Shown here piece after piece: positions 42,682-51,006 of a stretch of 64,000 bases of DNA (the first letter of the stretch is position 1; every line of letters begins with the position of its first letter). The notes under the pieces are model-generated. The model worked only from the letters and a program-made list of their open reading frames with translations, had not been told where the DNA came from and made no database searches. The stretch covers positions 11,526 to 75,525 of the forward strand of contig JALNXE010000007.1 of NCBI GenBank assembly GCA_023230525.1, read 5' to 3'. The position numbers were made by a program, and so were the translations under genes. The stretch is from Desulfobulbaceae bacterium. GTDB lineage: Bacteria; Desulfobacterota; Desulfobulbia; Desulfobulbales; SURF-16.

Positions 42682-43725
42682 TTACGAGATCAGGCGCTGG
42701 ATGGCGCTGATCACCAGATCCGCGCCCAAATCGGCCATGCAGCGGCGGTGACCGCATTCCCTTTTCAGACAGGGGCCGCAGGCCAGATCAAGGCGGACCA
42801 CCTGATGCCGCTCCCCATAGGGCCCGGTGCGCCAGGGAGCGGTGGCCCCGAACACCGCCACCACCGGGGTGCCCACCGCGGCGGCCAGATGCATGGGGCC
42901 GGTGTCGGTGGAGATCACCAGCGGGGCCAGGCGGTACAGGGCGGCCAGGGTTTTGAGGGTGGTCTCCCCGGCCAGATTCACCGCCGGGTGGTGCATCCGC
43001 CGGATAATATCGTCAATAACCTGCCGGTCCCCTTTGCCGCCGGTGAAAACCACCTGCCTGCCCTGGCCAATGATCCAGTCGGCGACCTGGGCAAACCCTG
43101 CGTTATCCCACAGCTTGGTCGGCCAGGTGGCCACCGGGTTGATCGGCACCACCCTGGACGGGTCCGCTATCCCCCTGGCGCGCAGCAGGGACTCCACCTG
43201 CCGGAAATGCTCCGGGCCAAGGGGCAGATGAAAGACCACCTCATCGGTTTTAATGCCGATGCCTGCAAGCAGCATGAGTTCGCGCTCTACGGCATGGATG
43301 TTCATGTCCACCGCCGGAACCTTTTCGTTTAAAAAGAGATAACTGCATTCGGCATGGTCCATGCCCCGGCCGAAACCCACCTTGCGCACTGCGCGGCTTA
43401 CGGCAACCAGCATGCCGCTTTTCAAGAGCCCCTGAAAATCAATGAGCAGATCATAGCGGGTGGCGCGCAGCTCCCGGATAAAGGCCCACAGCTCCCGCCA
43501 GGCCTGCAGCCGGTTTGGACCGCGGCGCAGGGCCTGCACCCAGCGTTTTCTTTTGGACACCAGCAGCCGGTCAAGTTCCGGATGGCCGGCGACAATGTCC
43601 GCCGCCGCCTCTTCAATCAGCCAGTCGATATGGGCCTGGGGATAATGCCGGCGCAGGCTGTGGAGGGCCGGCAGGGTATGGATGACGTCGCCGATGGCGC
43701 TTGTTTTGACAATAAGAATATGCAC
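42682..43725 (-). CDS. waaC: LPS heptosyltransferase I-like, glycosyltransferase family 9
   Basis: A 347-residue GT9 enzyme. The N-terminus HILIVKTSAIGDVIHTLPAL is the WaaC/WaaF signature; acceptor-domain and donor-site blocks include INPVATWPTKLWD and VISTDTGPMHLAAAVGTPVVAVFGATAP. It transfers heptose from ADP-heptose to the LPS inner core at the cytoplasmic face. The start is a GTG at 43725, with no clear ribosome-binding site. The I versus II assignment rests on motif flavour only. Confidence 0.88.
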   Translation of the reverse strand: MHILIVKTSAIGDVIHTLPALHSLRRHYPQAHIDWLIEEAAADIVAGHPELDRLLVSKRKRWVQALRRGPNRLQAWRELWAFIRELRATRYDLLIDFQGLLKSGMLVAVSRAVRKVGFGRGMDHAECSYLFLNEKVPAVDMNIHAVERELMLLAGIGIKTDEVVFHLPLGPEHFRQVESLLRARGIADPSRVVPINPVATWPTKLWDNAGFAQVADWIIGQGRQVVFTGGKGDRQVIDDIIRRMHHPAVNLAGETTLKTLAALYRLAPLVISTDTGPMHLAAAVGTPVVAVFGATAPWRTGPYGERHQVVRLDLACGPCLKRECGHRRCMADLGADLVISAIQRLIS

Positions 43726-43864
43726 GGGTTGAAAGGAGCGGGATTGACCCCGTTTGGGGCATGGGTTTATGGAAAACGTTCCGGCGCACCGGACAACGCA
43801 AAGTAATTTTTTTCTATAACAGATCAGCGGCAGGGCGGCAAGACCGGAGTGGCAAGATCTCCTG

Positions 43865-43893
43865 TTGACACCCGCTATTCATTTTTGTATATA
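43865..43893 (+). promoter_or_regulatory. Near-consensus promoter with AT palindrome ahead of padR
   Basis: TTGACA (43865-43870), a 17-nt spacer and TATATA (43888-43893). The -10 region merges into the alternating TATATATACTTTTATATAT, a likely operator for the PadR regulator encoded immediately downstream, suggesting autoregulation. Confidence 0.75.
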
Positions 43894-43923
43894 TACTTTT
43901 ATATATTCACAAGGAAATAAAAC

Positions 43924-44472
43924 ATGTCCATTAGATATGCCATCCTCGGCATCCTGGCCGAGCGCGATCTGCATGGCTACGACCTCAAAAGCAGCTTTGA
44001 CGAAAAGGTCGGCGACTTCTGGAGTCTGAACTACGGCCAGATTTATTCCACCCTGGACCGGCTGGAAAAGGACGGACTGGTCACCCATGACCGCGAGGCC
44101 CAGGAGAAGCGGCCGGACCGGAAGATCTTCCGCATCACCCCGGAGGGCAGGCAGGAACTGGCCCAGTGGCTGGCCACGCCGGTCACCAGAATCCGGGCCC
44201 TGCGCGATGAGTTCTTCATCAAGCTCGTCTTCATGGTCAAGAGCGATCCGGCCCCGGTGTTGGCGCTGATCGACAAGCAGAAAACCCTGCACCTGAAACA
44301 GATGAACCGGCTCACCCAACGCAAGCTGGCCCTGAAAAAGCAGGCGGCCGGCAACGGCAGCCTTACCAGCGAACTGCTCATTGACGCGGGCCTCTTTCAC
44401 ACAGAGGCGGACATCCGGTGGCTCACGCTGTGCGAGGCAAAGATCAGGGCGGCAATCGTTCAAGAAAAATAA
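43924..44472 (+). CDS. PadR family transcriptional regulator
   Basis: A 182-residue repressor-type protein. The winged-helix domain (~1-85) contains YAILGILAERDLHGYDLKSS, YGQIYSTLDRLEKDGLV and KIFRITPEGRQEL; a helical C-terminal dimerisation domain (Vir_act_alpha_C-like) follows. It probably senses a small molecule and controls the ABC/FtsX/LolA-like operon directly downstream and itself. AAGGA precedes the ATG. Confidence 0.94.
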   Translation: MSIRYAILGILAERDLHGYDLKSSFDEKVGDFWSLNYGQIYSTLDRLEKDGLVTHDREAQEKRPDRKIFRITPEGRQELAQWLATPVTRIRALRDEFFIKLVFMVKSDPAPVLALIDKQKTLHLKQMNRLTQRKLALKKQAAGNGSLTSELLIDAGLFHTEADIRWLTLCEAKIRAAIVQEK

Positions 44473-44512
44473 ATGGTTACAGCATATCTGCTGAACTCGT
44501 AAAAACTGCAAA

Positions 44513-44600
44513 TTAACCGCTGAGAGCACAGAGACCACAAGATAACTAACCGCAATGAAGAATGTTTTCTCTGTGACCGCTGTGTGCTCTGTGGTGAAAA
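44513..44600. repeat. Hairpin repeat family E, copy 2
   Basis: CCGCTGAGAGCACAGAGACC on the left faces CTCTGTGACCGCTGTGTGCT and CTGTGGTG on the right around a GATAACT...TTTTCTCTG centre shared with 33037-33114. It separates padR from the ABC transporter gene. Confidence 0.75.
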
Positions 44601-44642
44601 CAGACATTTTGCGGATCCATCATATTGACAGTGAGGTAAATC

Positions 44643-45332
44643 ATGATCGAATTACGACACGCCGGCAAGACGTATCAACAGGGCAGCCGGGAAGTACGGG
44701 CCCTGCGGGATGTTTCCTTTGTCATTAAGAAGGGCGAGTTCATCAGTATCATGGGGCCGAGCGGCTCCGGCAAGAGCACCCTCTTAAACCTCATGGGCGG
44801 CCTCGACCAGCCCACCAGCGGCGAGGTTTTTATCGACGGCCGGCCCCTGCACGGCATCACGGATAACGAACTCACCCTGATCAGACGGCGGCGGGTCGGC
44901 TACATCTTCCAGTTCTTCAACCTGCTGCCCCTGCTCACCGCCGAGGAAAACGTCGGCCTGCCCCTGCTGCTCGACGGCCTGCCCTTCAGCGAGGTCAAAC
45001 CAAGGGCCGCGGACCTGCTGGACAAGGTCGGCCTCAGGCAGCGGGCCGAACACCGGCCGGAACAGCTTTCCGGCGGCGAGATGCAGCGGGTGGCCATTGC
45101 CCGGGCACTGATCACGGGTCCGGCCGTCATTCTGGCCGATGAGCCCACCGGCAACCTCGACTCCCATACCAGCGAAGAGATCTTTCTGCTGCTGAAATCC
45201 TTCAACGACCAGGGCCAGACCATCGTCATGGTGACCCATGACCCCAAGGCCGCTGCCTACGGCACCCGCATCATCACCTTAAAAGACGGGGCCCCGGACC
45301 AGGACATCGTCATCGGAGGCGACAACCCATGA
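44643..45332 (+). CDS. ABC transporter ATPase, LolD/MacB type
   Basis: A 229-residue ATPase with Walker A GPSGSGKSTLLNLMGG, Q-loop GYIFQFFNLLPLLTAEENV, signature LSGGEMQRVAIARAL, Walker B VILADEPTGNLDSHTS and switch His in VMVTHDP. It powers the FtsX-like permease encoded next; the genes overlap by ATGA. Such mechanotransmission ABC systems pull lipids or lipoproteins from the inner membrane rather than pump through a pore. Confidence 0.97.
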   Translation: MIELRHAGKTYQQGSREVRALRDVSFVIKKGEFISIMGPSGSGKSTLLNLMGGLDQPTSGEVFIDGRPLHGITDNELTLIRRRRVGYIFQFFNLLPLLTAEENVGLPLLLDGLPFSEVKPRAADLLDKVGLRQRAEHRPEQLSGGEMQRVAIARALITGPAVILADEPTGNLDSHTSEEIFLLLKSFNDQGQTIVMVTHDPKAAAYGTRIITLKDGAPDQDIVIGGDNP

Positions 45333-47917
45333 ACCTTGCCAATCTACTGCGCCACGTGAGCTTCAAGCATGTGCGGCTGCAGAAAACCCAGCTGGCCATG
45401 GCCATGGCCGGCATCTGTCTGGGGGTGGCGGCCATGGTGGCCATTGATCTAGCCAACCGCAGCGTGCTCCGCTCCTTTGAGGACTCGATCAACCATGTCA
45501 CCGGCCGGGCCGCACTGACCATCACCGGCACCGACGCGGGCTTTCCCGAAGCCATGCTCGAACGGGTGCAGAATGTGCCGGGCGTCGAATACGCCGTGCC
45601 GGTCATCGAGGCCACCGCCAGCCTCACCGGCGGCCGGCAGCGCCCGCTCATGATCCTCGGTATCGATGTGCTGCAGGACCACCAGATCCGCGACTACAGC
45701 ATCACTGACGAGAGCGCCGACATCCCGGACCCGCTGCTCTTTCTCGCCCGCCGCGACTCCATCCTGCTCACCAAGGCCATGGCGGCCCAGGAAGGGATCG
45801 GCATCGACGAAAAGATCCGCGTGCAGACCGTGGCCGGCCTCAGGACCTTTCAGGTGCGCGGCCTGCTCAACCCGTCAGGCCCGGCCAGGGTGGCGGGCGG
45901 CGACATTGCCATCATGGATGTTTACGCGGCCCAGATGGCCTTTGGCAAGGAAGGCCGCATCGACCGCATCGACGTGAGCCTGCTGCCCGGCGAAACCCTT
46001 GACGCCGTGCGGGAGCGCATCCGCCAGGTACTGCCCGGGGGCTACAGCATCGACACCCCGGCCACCCGCACCAAACAGGTTGAACTGCTGCTCGGCCGCT
46101 TCCGCAAGAGCATGGGCTTCATCAGCTGCATGGCGCTCTTTGTCGGCATGTATCTCATCTACAACACCGTGTCCATCGCCGTGGTGCAGCGGCGCAAGGA
46201 GATCGGCATCCTGCGGGCCCTGGGCGCCGGCCGGGGGGATATCTGCCGCCTCTTTCTGGCGGAAACCCTGCTGGTGGCGGCCGTGGCCTCGCTCGTCGGC
46301 GCGGGCCTGGGCTACCTGTTTGCCGGCGCCACCGTGGGCCTGGTGGCCCAGAACGTCACCGATATGTATCTCAGAACCTCGGTCACCGAGCTCAGCGTCT
46401 CCTGGCAGGCCATGCTCGGCAACGCGGCCGTGGGCGTGCTGGCCAGTCTGGCCGCCGCTGCCTTGCCCGCCCTGGCCGGGGCCCGCATCACCCCGGCCTC
46501 GGCCATCCGCAGCCTGCCCTATGCGGAGGAGAGCGTCCTGCTCGGCAAAAAAATGCGCAACGCCGCCACGTTCTGCCTGCTGGCCGGCCTGCTCATCCTC
46601 GCCCTCTTTGCCAGCGCGGAACCCGGCTCGAGCGTGCGAAGCCTCGGCGTCATCCTGGCGGCCGCCATTTTCCTGCTGCTCGGCATCTCGCTCTGCACCC
46701 CGCTGCTGCTGCGCCGCATCGTGCCCCTGTGCCACGGCGCCCTGGCCGCCTGTTTCGGGGCCCAGGGCCGGCTGGCCGGGCTCAATCTGCAGAAAAACGT
46801 CTCCAGAAACGGGGTGGCCGTGGCAGCCATTGTCTGCAGCATCGCGCTTTTTGTCAGTTCGGCCAATGCCATCAACAGCGTGCGGCAGTCGATGTTTGAC
46901 TGGATCGACACCATCATCCGTGCCGATATCCTGGTCAGCACCGGCCATCCCCTGGCCACGGGCGGTTCCCCCACCATCCCCATGCCGCCTGAGATGCGGC
47001 AGGAGCTGGCCAAGGTGGACGGGGTCAAGGATGTTGATGTGTTCCGCAAAACCTACCTGGACTATGGCGGCCGCAAGGTGCTGCTGGAGATGTTCGACGT
47101 GGCGCTGCGGCTCTCGTACTGCCCGGCCATGATCACCGAGGGCAGCCGGGAGGACATGCTTTTGCTGTCCGGCCGCGACAATATCGCGGTGAATGAGGGC
47201 TTTGCCGTCAAACACCGCATCAAACGGGGCGACACCATCATGCTGCCCACCCCGGCCGGGCCGGCGCCCTTCACGGTGACCGCCATTTTGGTCAGCTACT
47301 CCGCGGATTCGGGCGTCATCTCGATGGACATCGACACCTACCGCCGCCACTGGCAGGACCAGCTGATCGACACCTATGAGGTACTGGTGCAGCCGGGCCG
47401 GGACATCGAGGCGGTGCGCACGGCGATCCTGGCCCGCTTCAGCAGCGAGCGCCGGCTCTTTGCCCTGCCGGCAGCCGAGTTCAAGGCGGAGGTACAGAAG
47501 GTGCTGGACCGCTCCTTTGTGCTGACCAACGCGGTAAACATCATCACCCTGGTCATCGCGGGCTTAGGCATCATCATCACCCTGCTTTCCTCGGTGCTGG
47601 AGCGGACCCGGGAAATCGGCATCCTGCGCGGCATCGGCATGCAGAAGAACCAGGTGTCCGCGGTGGTGATCATCGAATCGGCCCTGATCGGCGCGGCCGG
47701 CGGACTGCTGGGAATCATGAGCGGCGTGCTGATCGGCTGGATCGAGCTGGAAGGCATCTTCCGGCTTGATTTCGGTGAGAGCGTGGTCTACCACATGCAC
47801 TACGGGGCCATGGCCTGGGCCATGCTGCTGGGTGTCAGTCCGGCAGCCCTGGCCGGTCTCTATCCGGCCCGGCGGGCCGCGGCAACCAATATCGTGGAGG
47901 CGTTGACCTATGAGTAG
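45329..47917 (+). CDS. FtsX/MacB-like ABC permease
   Basis: An 862-residue inner-membrane protein made of two FtsX-like halves. Each has a periplasmic MacB_PCD-type domain (~40-240 and ~500-720) followed by three membrane helices; an extra helix opens the protein (QLAMAMAGICLGVAAMVAID). Characteristic IGILRALGAGRGDI and IGILRGIGMQKNQV coupling motifs occur before helices. This architecture is that of lipid or lipoprotein extraction systems (LolCE-, YbbP-like). Confidence 0.93.
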   Translation: MNLANLLRHVSFKHVRLQKTQLAMAMAGICLGVAAMVAIDLANRSVLRSFEDSINHVTGRAALTITGTDAGFPEAMLERVQNVPGVEYAVPVIEATASLTGGRQRPLMILGIDVLQDHQIRDYSITDESADIPDPLLFLARRDSILLTKAMAAQEGIGIDEKIRVQTVAGLRTFQVRGLLNPSGPARVAGGDIAIMDVYAAQMAFGKEGRIDRIDVSLLPGETLDAVRERIRQVLPGGYSIDTPATRTKQVELLLGRFRKSMGFISCMALFVGMYLIYNTVSIAVVQRRKEIGILRALGAGRGDICRLFLAETLLVAAVASLVGAGLGYLFAGATVGLVAQNVTDMYLRTSVTELSVSWQAMLGNAAVGVLASLAAAALPALAGARITPASAIRSLPYAEESVLLGKKMRNAATFCLLAGLLILALFASAEPGSSVRSLGVILAAAIFLLLGISLCTPLLLRRIVPLCHGALAACFGAQGRLAGLNLQKNVSRNGVAVAAIVCSIALFVSSANAINSVRQSMFDWIDTIIRADILVSTGHPLATGGSPTIPMPPEMRQELAKVDGVKDVDVFRKTYLDYGGRKVLLEMFDVALRLSYCPAMITEGSREDMLLLSGRDNIAVNEGFAVKHRIKRGDTIMLPTPAGPAPFTVTAILVSYSADSGVISMDIDTYRRHWQDQLIDTYEVLVQPGRDIEAVRTAILARFSSERRLFALPAAEFKAEVQKVLDRSFVLTNAVNIITLVIAGLGIIITLLSSVLERTREIGILRGIGMQKNQVSAVVIIESALIGAAGGLLGIMSGVLIGWIELEGIFRLDFGESVVYHMHYGAMAWAMLLGVSPAALAGLYPARRAAATNIVEALTYE

Positions 47918-48731
47918 ATTGCGGATGGTGAGGAGATTGCGGAGCGCGGATGGCGGATGGCGGATTTGTGCCTGGTTCATGGCGGCGATGATTCTGTTCG
48001 GCAATACGCCGGCGGCCCAGGCCATGTCCGGCCGGGAGGTGTACGAAAAGGTGCACGAGGTGCGAACAAAAGCCCTTGACCGGCAGACTGAGGCCACCAT
48101 GACCCTCTTTGACCGGGGCGGCGGTACCCGCACCCGCACCCTGGTGGAATACAGCAAAAAGGGCGAAGGGGAGACCTACAAGGTGCTGGTGGTTTTCCAG
48201 ACCCCGCCGGACCTCAAGGACGTGGGCTTTCTCGTCCACGCCCGCAGCTTCGCGGACCGGGACCTGTGGGCCTACTTCCCGGAATTTAAACGCATCCGGC
48301 GCATCCCCACCACCTCCCAGGATGATTCGTTCTTCGGCACCGACTTTTCCTACGACGATTTCGGCGGCCCGCCCAATCTCGACGATTACCGCTTCACCAT
48401 CCTCCGCGAGGAGACGGTGGACGGCATGGCCTGCCAGGTGATCGAGGTGGAGCCCAAGGTGCGCCGCAAATGGAGCCGCTACGTGGCCTGGGTGGCCAAG
48501 GATCTGTGGGTGCATATCAAGATCGAATACTATCAGGACAAACAGCTCTACCGCCAGGGGGTTTTCTCCGATGTGCGGATCATCGACGACATCCCCACGC
48601 CTTTTAAGGCCATGATGGAAAACGTCAAAACCGGCCACCGGACCGGGTTGACCATCGAAGAGATCCGTTACCACACCCGGTTCGACGATGAGCTGTTTAC
48701 CCAGCGCTCCCTGGAACGGGCGGGCAAATGA
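47910..48731 (+). CDS. Outer-membrane lipoprotein-sorting (LolA-like) protein
   Basis: A 273-residue periplasmic protein. Its DUF/LolA-like fold shows YKVLVVFQTPPDLKDVGFLV, DLWAYFPEFKRIRRIP, DDSFFGTDFSYDDF and LREETVDGMACQVIEV, the set seen in COG2834-type proteins beside lipid exporters. It may carry a lipophilic cargo across the periplasm. ATG 47910 overlaps the permease stop by 8 nt, but the first ~25 codons come from a repetitive GCGGATG stretch; ATG 47979 (MAAMILFGNTPAAQA) would also yield a signal peptide. Confidence 0.88.
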   Translation: MSRLRMVRRLRSADGGWRICAWFMAAMILFGNTPAAQAMSGREVYEKVHEVRTKALDRQTEATMTLFDRGGGTRTRTLVEYSKKGEGETYKVLVVFQTPPDLKDVGFLVHARSFADRDLWAYFPEFKRIRRIPTTSQDDSFFGTDFSYDDFGGPPNLDDYRFTILREETVDGMACQVIEVEPKVRRKWSRYVAWVAKDLWVHIKIEYYQDKQLYRQGVFSDVRIIDDIPTPFKAMMENVKTGHRTGLTIEEIRYHTRFDDELFTQRSLERAGK

Positions 48732-48870
48732 CGAAATGCCTTCATTATACATATCGCGGGCATGGTCCGTTCCCTGCGGACGGAAATAATCATCCGGGGC
48801 TGGCGGGGAATCATATTAACCCTGCATGAGCGAGCCATGCCCGCGACCAGAGACTTCCGCCGTTATTCAC

Positions 48871-50247
48871 ATGATCTGGATAGTTGCAAAATGCCTTCCG
48901 CTGCTGTTTCTCTTGGCCCTCGGCCCCACCCCGCCCCTGTGCGGGGCCGACGCCGTCACCGCGGCCGGCCGGCTGAAGCTCACGGTCCCCTATGCCACGG
49001 AGCGGGACAGCGTGCGCGAGGAGCCGGGGCTTTCCGGCAGGCTGGTGCTTGACGCGGAGAAAGAGGCGGGACGGCTGCATCTGTGGCTGGAAGGGGGCTG
49101 GGACGGCACGGTGCGCGGCCCGCAACAGGACCACGATTTGCTCAAAAATCTGGGCGAGGTGTATCAGGGCAACACCCCGTACCTGGAGATCAAGGAGCTT
49201 TACGGGGAGCGCTCGCTTGCCGCCATAGACTGGCGGATTGGCATCCAGAGGTTTTCCTGGGGCCGGCTGGACGAGTTTCCGGTAAACGATCTGTTCAACC
49301 CCTGGGATTACCGGCAGTTCATCGTTAAATCGCTGGAAGAACGCAAGATCGGCGTGCCGGCCGTTTCAGCAAGCCTCAACAGGGAGGAGTGGAATTACCA
49401 ACTGGTCTGGGCGCCGTGGCAGGTGCCGTACCGGCTGCCCGACCCGGATGAACGGTGGGCCGTGCTGCCGGCAAGGGCGCTGTTCCCGGACTCGCCCGGC
49501 GCGGAGGTGATCATGGGGGAGCCGGAGCTGCCGGCCAGAACCCTGGCCAACGGCTCCTTTGGCCTGCGCCTGCAGCGGCTGGGCGACATCGACTGGGCCG
49601 TCAATCTCTTCCACGGCTTTGATCCGCGCCCAGTTTTTGCGACCACGGCCCTGCGGGTCAGCGAGACAGGCAGCGGCAAAATCATCGATCCGGGGCTGGT
49701 CCCCTCCTTTCACCGCATCACCTCGCTGGGCCTGGACGGAGCAGCCGTGCTGGGTGACTGGAGCCTGCGCGGAGAGGCGGCGGCCACCCTCAACCGCGGC
49801 TTTAATCTGCACCCCGAACTGTGGGGCTATCCGGCCCATCCCGCCGCCGGCGTCACCGAACTGCCGGACATCGAGCTCACCCGGGACACCCTGGACTATG
49901 GCCTGGCCGGGGACTTCCGCCTCGTCGAGGATGCCATCCTCACCCTGCAGGCCCAGCAGACCCTCATCATCCACCGGCCAGGCACCCTCTATGACCGGTC
50001 ATGCGAAACCCTGCTGTGGGTCAATCTCCGGGTTTACTTCCTGAACCAGAAACTGGAAACCACCGTCAATCCGGTCTACAACCCCGAACATGGCGCCAGC
50101 ATGCTCAGGGCCGGCATCACGTATGTCATCAATGACGCCTGGAAAACCAGCCTCACCGGCCTCATCCTGGACGGCCCGCCCGCCTCGCTCTTCGGCAGAT
50201 ACGCCGCCAACGACCAGCTCGGCCTGGAGCTGGTTTATGCGTGGTAA
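48871..50247 (+). CDS. Outer-membrane beta-barrel protein of the ABC/LolA-like operon
   Basis: A 458-residue protein with a Sec signal (MIWIVAKCLPLLFLLALGPT) and a mature chain rich in alternating amphipathic strands (RLHLWLEGGWDGTV, WRIGIQRFSWGRLDEFPVND), ending in ANDQLGLELVYAW with a C-terminal aromatic, typical of barrels. GRLDEFPVNDLFNPWDYR is a DUF1302-like feature. It is probably the outer-membrane terminus of the export route. The start at 48871 was picked for the signal peptide; ATG 48826 is in frame, and neither has a clear ribosome-binding site. Confidence 0.82.
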   Translation: MIWIVAKCLPLLFLLALGPTPPLCGADAVTAAGRLKLTVPYATERDSVREEPGLSGRLVLDAEKEAGRLHLWLEGGWDGTVRGPQQDHDLLKNLGEVYQGNTPYLEIKELYGERSLAAIDWRIGIQRFSWGRLDEFPVNDLFNPWDYRQFIVKSLEERKIGVPAVSASLNREEWNYQLVWAPWQVPYRLPDPDERWAVLPARALFPDSPGAEVIMGEPELPARTLANGSFGLRLQRLGDIDWAVNLFHGFDPRPVFATTALRVSETGSGKIIDPGLVPSFHRITSLGLDGAAVLGDWSLRGEAAATLNRGFNLHPELWGYPAHPAAGVTELPDIELTRDTLDYGLAGDFRLVEDAILTLQAQQTLIIHRPGTLYDRSCETLLWVNLRVYFLNQKLETTVNPVYNPEHGASMLRAGITYVINDAWKTSLTGLILDGPPASLFGRYAANDQLGLELVYAW

Positions 50248-50372
50248 GGGGTGTCGAAACCGGGGACGTCGCCGGGTTGCCGACTGTTTTGATCTTCTTT
50301 CCGATTTCCCGGATTCATGGTATTCTGGCAATGACATGATCAAAATACTCATTGCAAGAGAGGGCCTTCACG

Positions 50373-50597
50373 ATGAACACCAATGAACTTATGTCGATGG
50401 TTGAATCTTTACCCATTGATATTAAAACCCAGCTCATTGAAAAATTACTGAGCAGCCTCAACCCCGCTCAAAAAGAAATCGATGCATTATGGGCGGCTGA
50501 AGCCGAAAAAAGGGTTGCAGAGATGGGAGAAGGTAAAGTTCAAGCTATTCCTGGAGATGAGGTATTCAAAGAAATCCGGGAACGCCTCGGCAAATGA
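50373..50597 (+). CDS. Antitoxin of a RelE/ParE-type pair
   Basis: A 74-residue protein, MNTNELMSMVESLPIDIKTQ, with pattern SLPIDIKTQLIEKLLSSLNP and EAEKRVAEMGEGKVQAIPGDE. This matches the putative addiction-module component family, whose members pair with RelE/ParE toxins. Its TGA overlaps the toxin ATG (50594-50597). Confidence 0.88.
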   Translation: MNTNELMSMVESLPIDIKTQLIEKLLSSLNPAQKEIDALWAAEAEKRVAEMGEGKVQAIPGDEVFKEIRERLGK

Positions 50598-50890
50598 ACT
50601 ACGCATTCCATCCTCTTGCCAAAGCAGAATTGGCTGAGGCGGCAGATTATTACGAGGAGTGTCGCCCAGGGTTAGGCGATGAATTTCTAAAAGAAATATA
50701 TTCCGCCATTCAAAGAATCATCCTCTTTCCCAACGCCTGGTCTGGTTTATCAGAGAATACGAGAAGATGTTTGGTAAACCGATTTCCGTACGGTGTAATC
50801 TATCAAATAATTGAAGATGGAATCCTGATAGTAACTGTAACCCAATTAAACCGAAAGCCCCGAGATTTTCGAACTCGACTGGAAAAATAG
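50594..50890 (+). CDS. RelE/ParE-family toxin
   Basis: A 98-residue toxin fold: FHPLAKAELAEAADYYEECR, GDEFLKEIYSAIQRIILFPN, CLVNRFPYGVIYQII and TVTQLNRKPRDFRTRL. RelE members cleave mRNA on the ribosome, ParE members poison gyrase; the sequence alone does not decide. Coupled to the antitoxin by ATGA. Confidence 0.9.
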   Translation: MNYAFHPLAKAELAEAADYYEECRPGLGDEFLKEIYSAIQRIILFPNAWSGLSENTRRCLVNRFPYGVIYQIIEDGILIVTVTQLNRKPRDFRTRLEK

Positions 50891-51006
50891 CAGAATCGGG
50901 AGAAGGAGAAAGATGGTCAATGGACAGTGTGCTCGGGCGCCATAACTGTACAGATCCCTGCTTAATTGGTTATTGGTTATGTCTTCGAATCATTTTGAGC
51001 GAATAA

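Noticed and set aside
45875..47350. Minus-strand frame of about 491 codons opposite the FtsX-like permease
   Set aside because: Low-complexity Gly/Ala/Asp/Gln-rich shadow of a membrane protein gene.
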